A stretch of 64,000 bases of DNA from Piezodorus guildinii. Taxonomy: Eukaryota; Arthropoda; Insecta; Hemiptera; Pentatomidae. The DNA is taken from NCBI GenBank assembly GCA_023052935.1, contig CM041298.1, forward strand, positions 57,406,217 through 57,470,216. The letters run 5' to 3'. Made by a program: the position numbers and the translations under genes. Under the pieces are notes generated by a model that was given only the letters and a program-made list of their open reading frames with translations, had not been told where the DNA came from and ran no database searches. This document shows positions 1 to 10,371 of the stretch, one piece after another (the stretch's first letter is position 1; the number at the start of each line of letters is the position of its first letter).

Positions 1-28
1 AGGACTTACTGTTTCCGCCCGGGAGTTA

Positions 29-62
<34 letters not shown>

Positions 63-113
63 CTTTTTGCGGGTCTTGGTCATTTAGACTCAGGGGACCC
101 TAAAATAAATTGA
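1..113 (-). mobile_element. Rep-A fragment (cut by window edge)
   Basis: This is a minus-orientation piece of the Rep-A family. It has the segment that reads, in reverse, from the GTCCCCTGAG block through the GGTCTGTGTG block. A (CA)n run at about 32-58 has grown inside the element's own GTGTGTGTGG tract. The match ends near 113, so this is either a truncation or a junction with unrelated sequence. Confidence 0.75.
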
Positions 114-1834
114 TTCTAAAACCTAAAAAACACAGAGTTCGTTGGTGAAAAACAATATTGCAAACAAGTTGTAACGATATACGCTCAAAGCTAAAACGTA
201 TTGAGCAATTACAGAATGGGTATGACTACTTCTACTGGTATCTTTTCGAAAAGTTCACCGAATAAAATAATGACCAGGCATCTTATAATAAGTTATGTGT
301 ATTAAAGATATTCTTACTAGTAACTTATATAAATTAACAAAATTAAATATTTGCGAGCGAAGGCGTGGGTTACATATACAATAATTTTGTATAAATTATG
401 ATGAGTTTCCTTTAGGTATTGTTAATAATAGACTTCTTATTTGCTAAAAAGTGTGGTATGGACAGTTCACTGACTGAGAAATTAATATATTTTTTTTAAT
501 TCCTGGCTTTTTAAGAATAAAAATACTCCTCTTTCTTTAGAAAATTACCTTAGTAAAAATGCATATTACGGCTTACTTTTTGCTCAATTTACACAACGTT
601 TTACTTCTACGTGATTAATAAACCCTTCAGAAAATTATCAAAAACAATATGATCAAGAAATTCTAGTCTTCCATGCTCCCGGTATTGTGTTATCCAAACT
701 AACTGTGAACTGTGAACAGTAAATCACATTTATCAATAATACTAGAATACAAAAGACTAATCACAATAAAAGGAATAAAATGACGAAATTCGAATAAGTA
801 CAATAATTCTGATGAATATTTTTTTCTCTTTCAATTCAAAACTTTCCGTGAGGATCACTTGAAGCAGTACCACCTTAGGTGCATTTGTTCTTATAATTGT
901 AATAATAATACCAATAGACATTATTTATATGAAAATAAAAAATCATAATCCTGCTGATTATGAGAGAAAAAAAATGAATATTTACATATAAACCTTTCCT
1001 AATAGTAGATTAGGGTCTTTTGAACGGAGACAAGCAGAAATAGAAAAACTGGAGTAGCTGGCACTTAGTTTTAAAATAATGGCCTGCTCTTGCGAATCTC
1101 ATACATAAGGGACCGTCGGTTTTGGTTAGTTACGCTCTGCAGCTCCTCCAACTATTTTCAGTTTTTGTAATATCATAGTCTGCCAAAGTCCACTTCATTT
1201 TTCTTGCTTAACTTATGGCGTGTAAAACGGACTAATCGGACTGAGTTGACTTTGTCCCTTGTATAATTCGTTCTATTCTTCTTTGACTGGCATGTATCTT
1301 TCTCTCCAAGTTCTTAATCAACGACAATGTCTGATATCTGACCCACATGTCAGTACAGGAATGATAGAGGTGTTAAAGATGATTAGTAAAAGCTTTGTAC
1401 CTCATTTCTTGTCGAATATTGAAAATATATTTAAGATCCCAAAATTTCTTCCGTGCTTTATTATTTAATTGTGATTAAAAAATTAAAAACAAGGAGAATG
1501 GTCAAAAGTGAACCGATGGGAAGACTAAGTTACTTTTTATTTTAAGGAAATATAAGGAGGGTAGGAGAGGGATTATTTATGAGTGCTGTTTATTTAATTT
1601 AATGCTTCTATAACCGCCGAGTCAGTGCAATGGAATTCGCTGGTCTTGGACGAGTATCGCCTTCCTAGTCGGAGGTCCAAGACCTTGTTCTAACCTTGCC
1701 GTTCCTTGCCAACTGTCCGTTTGTTCCTCCACGTCCGACTTGGGTTATATTATACACTGATTATAAATAAGCGGTTATTATAGCATTATCTATAATAGTA
1801 AACGTGTAATTAGAAGAAGACGGAGCGGTTAAAT
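114..1834. other. AT-rich stretch, nothing recognised
   Basis: No coding region, RNA gene or member of the recurrent families was recognised. The small frame at 1259-1468 has no recognisable domain and is probably chance. A slightly GC-richer patch at 1610-1740 could be an old SINE-like piece, but no A or B box is convincing. Confidence 0.5.
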
Positions 1835-2085
1835 GCTACCGTTTAAGTGCCCTCTCCCGTGCGGAAGGAGCATGAATGGGATTGGCGGAAGGAGGAAGGG
1901 CAGTGCTCCTCATTACGACAAATTGCTCTCCTATCAGCTGACAGTCAGCTGTTTCCTTGCCAGCTGTTCCAACAGCTGCGATCTGCCTACCGGCTAGGCG
2001 GCTCCTGACTTGGGGCTGGGTGTGCCACTTCTGAGCCGTCAGCAGGAGGAGGAAGTAGGAACAACGAAGTGACAATCTATCATAA
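1835..2085. other. GC-rich island with four CAGCTG sites
   Basis: This patch of about 250 bp has clearly higher GC than its surroundings. It holds four CAGCTG hexamers at 1935, 1946, 1961 and 1973. CAGCTG is the E-box form bound by some bHLH proteins, and the spacing (11, 15 and 12 bp) is tight. A 96-codon frame on the minus strand crosses it but begins in a poly-T-encoded phenylalanine run and shows no domain. It could be a decayed exon, a regulatory relic or an unknown repeat; function is not shown. Confidence 0.35.
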
Positions 2086-2210
2086 AAAAATAACAAAAAA
2101 AAAAAAAAGAAAAAATACGCCAACATACCTACTTTCTTTCATCGAACTAACACTCTTTCCGTACTTACATCCCGCATATTCAAATACTAGGTCCAGTCTT
2201 TTATTCGTTT

Positions 2211-2645
2211 AAAAAAATCTGGTGCGGGCAACACACAACTTTCACTTACCTCCGTTTTTTAAATCGATTAAAGAATTTTCAAATACAGTAAGAGATAAAT
2301 ATGAGTGAAACTAATAAAGAATTAATAAATTTGAATTTCTGCAGAATCATTTGTTTTTATTAAAAAAACTATTATATTATTATCTGTAATAATAATCAGT
2401 AAGTTTTATCGGCTTTTCATCCCTCTCCATTAACCTTTACAATTCCGTGTATCAGATAATATTTATTCTAAAATCTTTAGCTACCCAACGGTATATTATA
2501 CATCTAAATTACTATTCTTGTGTTCAAAATCACGAAAATTGCATAAAAAAATATGTTTGCACTTTTCTCCTTTAGTTGTTTATCGAATTCAAAGGGTAAA
2601 ACGTGTATTTCCGTTGAAAACTAGAGTTCGAAATTTTTCATGATG
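2211..2645 (-). mobile_element. Rep-A copy, internally deleted, left half of a palindrome
   Basis: It starts with the GGTGCGGGCAACACAC end and runs through the PuPy-rich middle to about 2590. It then jumps to the opposite end of the element at about 2594-2640 (the GTGTATTTCCGTTGAAAAC block). Roughly the middle third is missing. It lies head-to-head with the plus copy that follows and shares subfamily-specific bases with it, such as TGCAAACATA where most copies have TGAAAAAATA. Confidence 0.8.
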
Positions 2646-2706
2646 TACTTGCGTTTTATCCATTTTTACGATTTTCTCTAAAACGGCTCAAACAATTTTG
2701 ATTAAA

Positions 2707-2798
<92 letters not shown>

Positions 2799-3324
2799 AT
2801 GTAAAATTTGATGGGCTTTCATATGGTGTAGGTTTCTTTCTGATTGAAATAGTCTGTCAGGCCTTAAATGCCGATATTTTAAATTTTCTTCCTCTAAAGT
2901 ACCTTTAATTTTGTAGGTTTAAATAAATTTGGTACATTATCTTATTAGCATTGATAAATAACGGGTAAATATACAAGTTGAGCGAATTTGATGAAGAACT
3001 AAAGGAGAAAAATGCAAACATATTTTTTTAATGCAATTTTTGAGTTTTTGAACACAAGAATAGTAATATAGATGTATTATATATCCAACGGTTTATTTTA
3101 CAAAAAATATTATCTAATACACGGAATTGTAAAAGTAAATGGGGAGTGTATATAATAAGTGAGATAATAATATAATAGATTATTTAATAAAACACATGTT
3201 GATATTGAAATTCAATGTAATTAATTCTTTAACAATTTATTTTTATGTCTAAGTGTATGTAAAAATTCTCAAAATACTATTTAAATTCATTTTAACAACG
3301 AAGGTAAGTTAACCAGATTTTTTA
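2646..3324 (+). mobile_element. Rep-A copy, right half of a palindrome
   Basis: This is a plus-orientation Rep-A copy from the GATTTTCTC/GATTAAACTC block to the GGTAAGT end. The terminal GAAAGTCGTGTGTTGCGCGC segment is deleted: GGTAAGTTAA runs straight into CCAGATTTTTT. A (CT)n(AT)n microsatellite at 2706-2797 sits exactly where other copies read CTCGCTATATCGATG. Confidence 0.8.
2706..2797. repeat. (CT)n followed by (AT)n microsatellite
   Basis: About 24 bp of CT units grade into about 60 bp of AT units inside the Rep-A copy. The flanks match the Rep-A consensus on both sides, so the run expanded from the element's own CTCGCTATAT sequence. Confidence 0.9.
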
Positions 3325-3337
3325 TGATTGCTAACAA

Positions 3338-3745
3338 GTAAAAATTGTTTTTTTTTTTAATCAACAAAATCAAAGATACTTAATTTTAAAATATCGGTAT
3401 TTAAGTCCTGTGAGACTATTTCAATCAGAATGAAACCTAAATGATATCAAAGCCCATTAAAATTTACATTGTAATAGCAAGTTAAATCCGCTCCAAGGTT
3501 TTCAAAAAAATCGTAAAAGGTGCAAAATGCTTGGTATAAAGTGGTTCTTCTAGATCGCTGATTTTTATGAAAAATTTGCTGTAAAATGTCAGGCATTTAA
3601 GCTCCTAAATATGTAATTTCAGTTTTATACAACTTGTCCCTAAAACGTGGATTTAAAGTGAAAAATCAAATTAGAAAATTTTCACGATCGAAATACTTTC
3701 TCTTACTATATCTTCCATATGTATGTAAGTGAAGGAAAAAAGAAA
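3338..3745 (-). mobile_element. Rep-A copy, lacking the GCGC end
   Basis: Minus orientation. It matches from the AAAGGTACTT block through the hairpin end (TTTCTCTTACTATATC...GTAAGTGAAGG). The half carrying the GGTGCGCGC terminus is missing, so it is truncated or deleted at about 3338. Confidence 0.75.
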
Positions 3746-5300
3746 AAAAAAAAAAAACTTCCCCGATATTGGTCTGTAATACAATATAAATTTTTAATGA
3801 TGTCTTAGGATTCCTTTTGTATATCATATGAATAAGAAAAGAAGACATTGTATATAAAAATAAATTAAGTATTTCGGGTATGAAAAATCGTACAAAAGTA
3901 TTTCTAACGCCACAAATTGTGAAGACATAGTACTCAAGCATTATGTCGTAACAAGTTCAAAGGCTATGTAAAATACTGAGAAGTGATGAATGATTGCAAC
4001 AAAATTGATAAGTGGAAAATTGAATTGTAATGTTAAACAATGTTAGTACAATACAGAAGACGCGTACAAATTCATTTCAAAATTCTTTGTATGTTTAATT
4101 GATAAATTTTTGGATTCAGTGAGATATCGAAAAAAAAAAATAAATAAAAAAATAAAAAATAAAAAAAATATATATATATAAGAAGTGATAGATATTTCAG
4201 TTTTCAATCGAAATGATTCCAATTATAAATTTTAATACACATTCGGTTAATTAAATTCCTAATTAAAAATAAAAAATCCATGTTGCAAGAGTTCCTGATA
4301 TATTGGATTTTTCCCGAAAAAATAACTAAATAAAAATAGCTAAATACAAGGTTCCCTCTAAATGTGGCGTTTTTACAGTTTTCAGAACTAACCTTATCCG
4401 AAAATAAACTTATTAAACTTTTAATCACAGTTTTTTTACATAACCTTTTTCAGATAATGCAATACATATTTATGTTTGTGGAAATAAGAAATTTTCCCAC
4501 TTCTAAATATACATACTATTAGGTTAAAAAAAAAAAATAAAAAAAAAAAAAATAAAAATAAATAAATAAAAATAAAAATAGGAGTTCTATTTAAAAGGAG
4601 AAAAAAAAAAAGACGATATTTTGAGTATAACGGTTTTCTGAGGGTCTGGATTAAAATATAACATGAATTTTGGTGAGAAAATATCTGAGGCGCTAGTTTA
4701 TTCAATAATTTATAAATTATAAAATACTTTTTTTTTTTTTTTTTTTTTTGGCACAGCTGCTAAGAACCGAAGGAATTAAATAAAACGGAGGAATACGCGT
4801 AGATCTTTTTCAATATCCCAAAAATTATTATTGAAATAGATAAAAGATTTTCTCATCAATATATATTAAAACAAATTAAAATATTTCGATCTAATTTGAT
4901 TTCCAGACGAAAAGAAACAATAATTTTTTTTTTCCATTTTTTTTGGGTGCTACAAAGATAGAATAACCGTATGCTGTTATTTTTAAAAAATAATGTTAAC
5001 TTCTTTATGATTAAGTATTGACTAATTATTTTTATATTTTCCATATTTTATGACAGTTTAGGAGGCGAATGCCTTCAAAGAAACCGATATAAGAATGAAG
5101 TCATTATAATAATCCCATGAAACGATTCGATAATTATAGAAGATTATTCCCTGTCATCGCTTGAAGAGATAATTGTTTTGAAAATTTCACTAAGCTATTA
5201 GTCTGTAAAGAAGTCAAACAGGCTAGTCAAAAAAAAGAAGAAAAAGAGATGAATCCATGATACAGCTTTATACACGTCAACATTAATCACCCCAATGTGA
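3746..5300. other. AT-rich intergenic DNA with A/T homopolymers
   Basis: No gene or recurrent family was recognised. It contains several simple A-rich or TAAA-type runs (about 4128-4180, 4528-4580) and a T run at 4728-4750. The small frames here are lysine, phenylalanine and isoleucine-rich translations of these runs. Confidence 0.5.
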
Positions 5301-5317
5301 TAACGTTTCTGGAAGGG

Positions 5318-5320
<3 letters not shown>

Positions 5321-5361
<41 letters not shown>
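5321..5361. repeat. Poly-A tract, about 41 bp
   Basis: An uninterrupted A run. No retroelement body is visible directly upstream, so it may be a microsatellite or the tail of a very short insertion. Confidence 0.85.
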
Positions 5362-5363
<2 letters not shown>

Positions 5364-5637
5364 TTTCCTTATGAAATTTTCACTCTTATCGCTCTTAAGG
5401 TTCCGCAGATAAGCTGCTTACGTTATATAAAGGCAATATAAACTTTTTCCTGCATTTAATTTTTTTTGGTAACGAAATCAGAAAAATATATAGACGTGTA
5501 TTATATAAAGCAGCAAGGAAATCAATGAAGAGACAATAGAATATCAGTTATACAAAAAAAAAAAATACAAAATAAATGAATATTTATTCATTTCATTTAT
5601 TTTTAAACAAATGCAAACTTTGAATTTCATAATTAGC

Positions 5638-6549
5638 TATTTTTACTTTCACTTACCTATATATGAAATATACAGTAAGGGAAAGTATTACGATCGCGAA
5701 AATTTTCGAATTACAGTTTTCAATGGAAATACACGTTTTAGGGTCCCCTGAGTCCAATAGACCAAGTCCTGCAAAAAGTTTTGAGTGTGAGTGTGGTAAC
5801 TCCCGGGCGGAAACGGTAAGTCCTATGAAATTGAAATTTGATATTTACGACAAATATACGCCCGAGACGTTACAAAACCTTTTTCATCAAAATGAGCTTA
5901 CCAGAAGAGCCACTTTATACCACGCATTTTGCACCTTTTATCGATTTTCTCAAAAACGGTTCCGACGATTTTGATTAAACTCGCTATATCGAAGTAAAAT
6001 TTAATGAGCTTTAATATAATGTAGTTTTCATTCTGATTAATATGGTCTGACAGGGCTTAAATGCTGACATTTTACATGTTTTTCCAGTAAAGTACCTTTA
6101 ATTTCGTAGATTTTTAAAAAATAAATATATTATCTTGTTACCACTGATGAAAAACACATAAATATATAAGTTGAACGAATTCGATATCTAACTAAAGGAG
6201 AAAACTGAAAAAATATTTTTTTAATGCAATTTTTTTATATTTTGAACATGGTAACAATAATATACGCGTATAATATACCGTTGGAAAGCTTAAGATTTTA
6301 GAATAAATATTATCTAATGAACAAACTTGTAAAAGTTAATAAAGAGTGATGAAAAGACGTTAAATCTGATTATTTTAGATAATAATATAATAGATTTTTA
6401 ATAAAACACATGTTTCTATATAAAGTCAATTTAATTATTTCTTTAATGGTTTCACGTATTTTAATCTCTAACTGTATTAGAAAATCATTTCATTGATATT
6501 AAAAAAGGAGGTAAGTGAAAGTCGTGTGTTGCCCGCACCAGATTTTTTT
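5638..6549 (+). mobile_element. Rep-A, near-complete copy
   Basis: This is one of the fullest copies, about 910 bp. It opens with TTTTTACTTTCACTTACC and a hairpin whose second arm is GTAAGGGAAAGT. It closes with GGAGGTAAGTGAAAGTCG and a GCCCGCACCAGA terminus followed by T-rich DNA. The 14-mer ACTTTCACTTACCT near the start recurs inverted near the end. A 103-codon frame at 5663-5974 is a chance frame in the element. No coding capacity is seen, so it would need enzymes supplied by another element. Confidence 0.85.
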
Positions 6550-6689
6550 CAGACTACTATTATAAGATAATAAAATGTTATAAATCGTAAACACAAACAT
6601 AAATGTTTTTATTTCATGCATTGAACCCAAACATTTTCTTTTCATTTATACTATTTCAGGAAGCTCCTTTCATTTATTGTTTCATATTC

Positions 6690-7275
6690 ACAAAAGACTG
6701 AAACGACAAGAAACTACTCGAAGATATCGCTTACTACAACACTTACTGGAGAAACGTTCAAAACTTCCAGAACATTCCAAAAGATTCATTTACATCACTA
6801 TTATCAAACCTATTTCGACATATGGGATCGAGATTTGGGACTATACTTAGCAATCTAATTCCTCCCGCATCCAGTCCTTACAATCTAAAGTCCTTCGCAA
6901 AAGCCTGAATGCCCCTTAGTTTGTCACAAATCAACTCTTCCATAATGACCTAAACATCCCATTTGTTGCATACATTGCCCGTGATAGATTCCTCTTTTCA
7001 TTCTAAACTCCTTGCCCACACAAACCCACTTGTCTGTAATTTATCTTCCATAGATATCCCTGATAAACCTCCAAAGCGACTGAAAAGAAGTTGGCCTCAA
7101 GACCTACTGCCTTAAAATGGTTAGTGATGTATTATATGTGAAGTGTAGTGAAGTAAACCACTGGGTAATTCCTTCTCAAGACATTTTCAAGAACTTATTT
7201 TTTTATTCTACATATTTACTCATTGTGTTCTTAAATACAGTTGTAAATTACTATAAATAAAACATACTCACTTAA
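6690..7275 (+). pseudogene. Decayed Jockey-clade LINE, reverse transcriptase C-terminus and 3' UTR
   Basis: Read in shifted frames, 6695-7098 gives RLKRQETTRRYRLLQH and further blocks that line up with the Jockey reverse transcriptase C-terminal region of the better-preserved copy at 7.5-8.5 kb. Recognisable parts include the TYGIE block (equivalent to TYGVELWG), QSLQSK(V/I)L and the PPK/RRLKR...WPxDLL ending. There are several stops and frameshifts, so it makes no protein. The 3' UTR runs to about 7265 and ends in an AATAAA-like sequence. It is 5'-truncated in the way typical of target-primed insertion. The immediate downstream DNA is a short Penelope-like remnant. Confidence 0.75.
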
Positions 7276-7356
7276 GCATTCAGTAACTTTCATTATATGC
7301 TTTATTCTTTTCAAGTTTAGTTACATTAAGTGAACAAAGCCCCGAAACGTTGAAAA
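7276..7356 (+). mobile_element. Short Penelope-like remnant with GAAACGTTG motif
   Basis: The segment ending AGCCCCGAAACGTTGA matches the hammerhead-like core seen at 15.84 kb. Only the downstream half of the motif is present. It lies between two Jockey LINE remnants, the second of which inserted right beside the motif. Confidence 0.4.
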
Positions 7357-7357
7357 T

Positions 7358-8480
7358 TTTTTTTTTTTTTTTTTTTATATTTATTTATTGAAATTTACAA
7401 CTGTAATTTATATTACAACAAGTAAATATGCTAAAAGAAAAATCACATGAGACATACTTGTTGAGGAGCAACCCAATGGAAGCACTCCAGTAACTATTTT
7501 AAACAAGAAGGTCTCGAGGCCATCTTCTTTTCAGACGCCTCGGAGGATTATCAGGAATCGAAGAGGAAGCAAGGGTTGAAACTAGTGGGTTGGAGTGGGA
7601 ATGGAGTTTGTCATAGAAGGATTGATATCTAGTTCGGGCCAAATCAGCAACATATGGAACATTTAGGTCTTTATGGATGATTTTATTTGTGACAAAGTAA
7701 GGAGCGTTGAGGATTTTACGAAGGATTTTGGATTGTAAGGATTGGATACGGGAAGAATTCGATGGTTTAGTAGAGCCCCAAAGCTCAACTCCGTATGTCC
7801 ATATAGGCCTTATGATGGTCATGTAGATGAGCCTTTTGTAGTTAAGTGGAAGGTTTGAGCGTCTGTCTAGTAAGTGTTGAAGTAATCGAAAGCGGCGAGC
7901 AGTTTCCTGTCGTTTCAGTCTTGTGTGTGGATTCCATGTGAGACGTTTCTCAAGGAGCAGTCCTAGGTAGCGGATCTGTTCAACAGGGACAAGTGGAATA
8001 TTATTAAAGGATACTGTGGGACAGGATGTCATTGGCTTACGACGAAGGGTAAAGGTTATTTGATGGGATTTGTTGGAATTTATTTTAATTCTCCAATTCT
8101 GACACCATATCTCAAGGTCTCTGATGTGGGATTGAAGGGTTTGAGAGGCAAAAGTTGGATCGTTATTGACTGATAACACACAAGTGTCATCAGCATAAGT
8201 GGAAAGGAAAGTGTTAGGATTGGTTGGGATATCAGCTGTATATACTGTGTAGAGAATGGGTCCTAGGATACTGCCTTGGGGGACACCAGCGGACGGAGTA
8301 AAAAGAGATGAGTAGAACCCATTGTGATTTATTTTGAAGGATCTGTCAGTGAGGTAGGACTGGATGATAAGGAAGTATGTTGGAGGGAGGAATTTTCGGA
8401 GTTTGTACAGCAGTCCTGGATGCCAGACTCTATCAAATGCTTGCTCTACGTCGAGAAAGGCTCCCGTGCAGTACAAGTTG
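7358..8480 (-). pseudogene. Jockey-clade LINE reverse transcriptase, 5'-truncated
   Basis: On the minus strand, 7499-8455 encodes the C-terminal two thirds of a non-LTR reverse transcriptase. Visible motifs, in order: FLDVEQAFDRVW (first catalytic Asp, palm motif A), AGVPQGSILGP (motif B), the catalytic YADD box, the LEIWCQNWRIKIN region, the RYLGL block, TYGVELWG and a C-terminal PPRRLKRRWPRDLL. The endonuclease, ORF1 and N-terminal reverse transcriptase are missing. About 320 residues stay open, so this is a fairly young insertion. The open frame on paper begins at 8587, but its first 35-40 residues come from a second LINE tail and flanking DNA and are not part of the protein. The 3' UTR lies at 7377-7498 and the poly-A tail (T on plus) at 7358-7376. 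A short target duplication resembling GTTGAAAATTT flanks it at about 7349 and 8477. Confidence 0.9.
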
Positions 8481-8490
8481 AAAAATTTAA

Positions 8491-8618
8491 TCTTTTTTTT
8501 GTTTATATTTTTATTGAAATTTACAACTGTATTTTGTAATACAACAAGTAAATATGTTGGTAATGATAAAATACATGAAAAAAACATGAAGAGAAAATGC
8601 CCCTTGGCATCTCTCCAC
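8491..8618 (-). mobile_element. Second Jockey LINE 3' tail, severely truncated
   Basis: About 128 bp match the 3' UTR of the element at 7.36-8.48 kb. Both carry AAATTTACAACTGTA and ACAACAAGTAAATATG on the plus strand, next to a T run that is the poly-A tail. Near-identical flanks TGAAAAAT(T/C)TAAT at 8479 and 8619 look like a target duplication. It is therefore a separate insertion at the 5' edge of the larger copy. Confidence 0.75.
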
Positions 8619-8631
8619 TGAAAAATCTAAT

Positions 8632-9105
8632 TAAATTTAGAAAAAATAAATTATATTATGGAAGTTAGTGAATATGAAAAACAATTTTAATGATTAAAAA
8701 TAAGGTATAATGGAATACGTAAGTAAACAAATTGAAAAAATGGACGTTAAGAATTAAAAAAAAAAGAAGGTAATCAACAAACATTCTGCTCTACTCCGAA
8801 ATAATAATCTCATATATCACACTATTGTATGGAGAGAAAATCATTTATTTATATTATTTATCAGTGCTCCCCAACTGAACTAGGTTGCATATTTCACATC
8901 AGGCTGCATTTTTTGGGAAATATTTGTTTGAAAAATAAATTTAATAATTAGGGTTAGGATTAGGAATGATGATTAGGCGTTTTAACTTCGTGGTTTTTTT
9001 ACGCCATATACTAATTGTTTGGTAAATTAGGTGGTATGAATTTTATTTTAACAATCAAAATATGTTTTCCCTTTATAAAATTAAAGTTATATTAGCTTGC
9101 ATACA
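8632..9105. other. AT-rich, nothing recognised
   Basis: No gene or repeat family was recognised. A GGGTTAGGATTAGG stretch at about 8950 resembles a telomere-like unit but is too short to interpret. Confidence 0.4.
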
Positions 9106-9110
9106 GATTA

Positions 9111-9113
9111 AGT

Positions 9114-9160
<47 letters not shown>

Positions 9161-9305
9161 CACACACACACACACATACATATCCATACACATACACACA
9201 CATATACACTTTTTTTTTTTTTTTAATTTATTTATTTTATTTTTTATTTATTTATTTTATTTTATATATTTATTTATTTTATTTTATTTATTTATTTATT
9301 TTTTT
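9111..9305. repeat. Compound A / AT / CA / TTTA low-complexity tract
   Basis: An A run (9114-9129), AT units, CA-rich units (9160-9210), then T and TTTA/TTTTA units to about 9305. It sits just beyond the 3' end of a minus-strand LINE, so the T-rich part may be the expanded poly-A tail. Confidence 0.8.
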
Positions 9306-9890
9306 TAAGAATACGTTACTTATAAGTACTACAATTGTAAAACAGAACAATGTTAGCCATTAAGCCACCTAGAGGCTAGAGCGCTTTGATTAATTTGGTT
9401 TCTTTTAGGAATCTAATCAGTCGGGTTATGACATCCTCGCAGTCCAAAAGTGACTCTTTGAGAGCTCGGCCAAGCTTGTACTCCTGCATAAGACTTTCGT
9501 AATCCGGGCATTCCTCTATGATATGTTTGACGGTTATGGTTGTCTGACATCTATTGCATATTGGTTGTGGGTCTTTCGTGATGAGATGAATATGAGTGAG
9601 TCTTGAGTGGCCTATTCTTAATCTTGTTAGAGCAGTTTCTTCTCTCCGTGTTGCTCTCACTGAAGTCTTCCATCGGTGTGTATCTGGTTTTATCTCCTTC
9701 AGTTTGTTATTATCTACGGTGTCCCACATCCTTTGCCAATCAGCTTTAGTATCCGAGCGTAACCGTATTTTAATATCGGCTTTAATGGCAACTGGAACGA
9801 TATCTTGTTTACTAAGTGCGGCTTCTTTTGCTGATTTGTCAGCTATCTCGTTGTATTTAATCCCCACGTGTTTAATAATTAGTAAAATGC
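9306..9890 (-). pseudogene. I-like LINE 3' end: RNase H C-terminus and zinc knuckle
   Basis: The minus-strand frame 9376-9870 holds HVGIKYNEIADKSAKEA, the last RNase H motif found in I/R1-group non-LTR elements (the Asp of NEIAD is a catalytic residue). It is followed by TALTRLRIGHSRLTH and a C-terminal CNRC...HIIEEC zinc-knuckle-like region. These blocks are standard for the end of the large polyprotein in I-related LINEs. The first 25-30 residues of the longer frame (9870-9960) do not match and are flanking DNA. Endonuclease, reverse transcriptase and most of RNase H are missing through 5' truncation. The frame is open to its stop at 9376, so the insertion is not very old. The 3' UTR lies at about 9306-9375. 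Which I-group family it belongs to cannot be fixed from this piece. Confidence 0.85.
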
Positions 9891-9984
9891 TAATATTGCA
9901 TAATCCCCCCCTCCTAAAAACGTTTTTATTTTTATTATCGTTGTATCCATTTTTTTTCATACAAATTATTTTAGAAAACTCCTA

Positions 9985-10370
9985 AAATTAACATATAAAT
10001 ATTAAATCTATGGAAAAAAAAATTTCTTGAAGGTAAGTTCTATATAAACAAATAAATCTGGGGCGGTAAACTCATCACATCACTTTCGCATGAAATCTTA
10101 GTATAATAATAGATTTTGGATGATTTAATTCCTACAAAAAAAAAGTCATAACTTTTTTTCTGTATTTATCCATTAACGTACTATTTACAAATTTTACGAA
10201 GCTTGATAAGGTTCCTAAGATATTTTAAAGTCGGTTATGCAATGTTACACTTTCAAGGAACCTAATTTTAGAGATAAGGCTGCTGTAGACATGCTATAGA
10301 CGCACAGAATATTTGGTGGATATTTAGACTACCCACTTTTAAATTTTATTTCTGTTGAAAACTCATATAC
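9985..10370. other. AT-rich, nothing recognised
   Basis: No open frame or recurrent repeat was seen between the LINE end and the next Rep-A copy. Confidence 0.4.
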
Positions 10371-10371
10371 G

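Noticed and set aside
4436..5044. Membrane-protein-like minus frames rich in F, L and I
   Set aside because: Composition follows A/T homopolymers (for example AAAATAAAAA on plus); no start context or domain.
5663..5974. 103-codon plus-strand frame
   Set aside because: Lies wholly inside a Rep-A copy; the same region in other copies is not open.
8324..8621. Two plus-strand frames (71 and 85 codons)
   Set aside because: Antisense shadows of the minus-strand Jockey reverse transcriptase and of the adjacent LINE tail.
8950..8966. Telomere-like GGGTTAGGATTAGG
   Set aside because: Only two imperfect units, interior to the window, no array.
9596..9985. 129-codon plus-strand frame, hydrophobic
   Set aside because: Antisense shadow of the RNase H-end LINE fragment on the minus strand.
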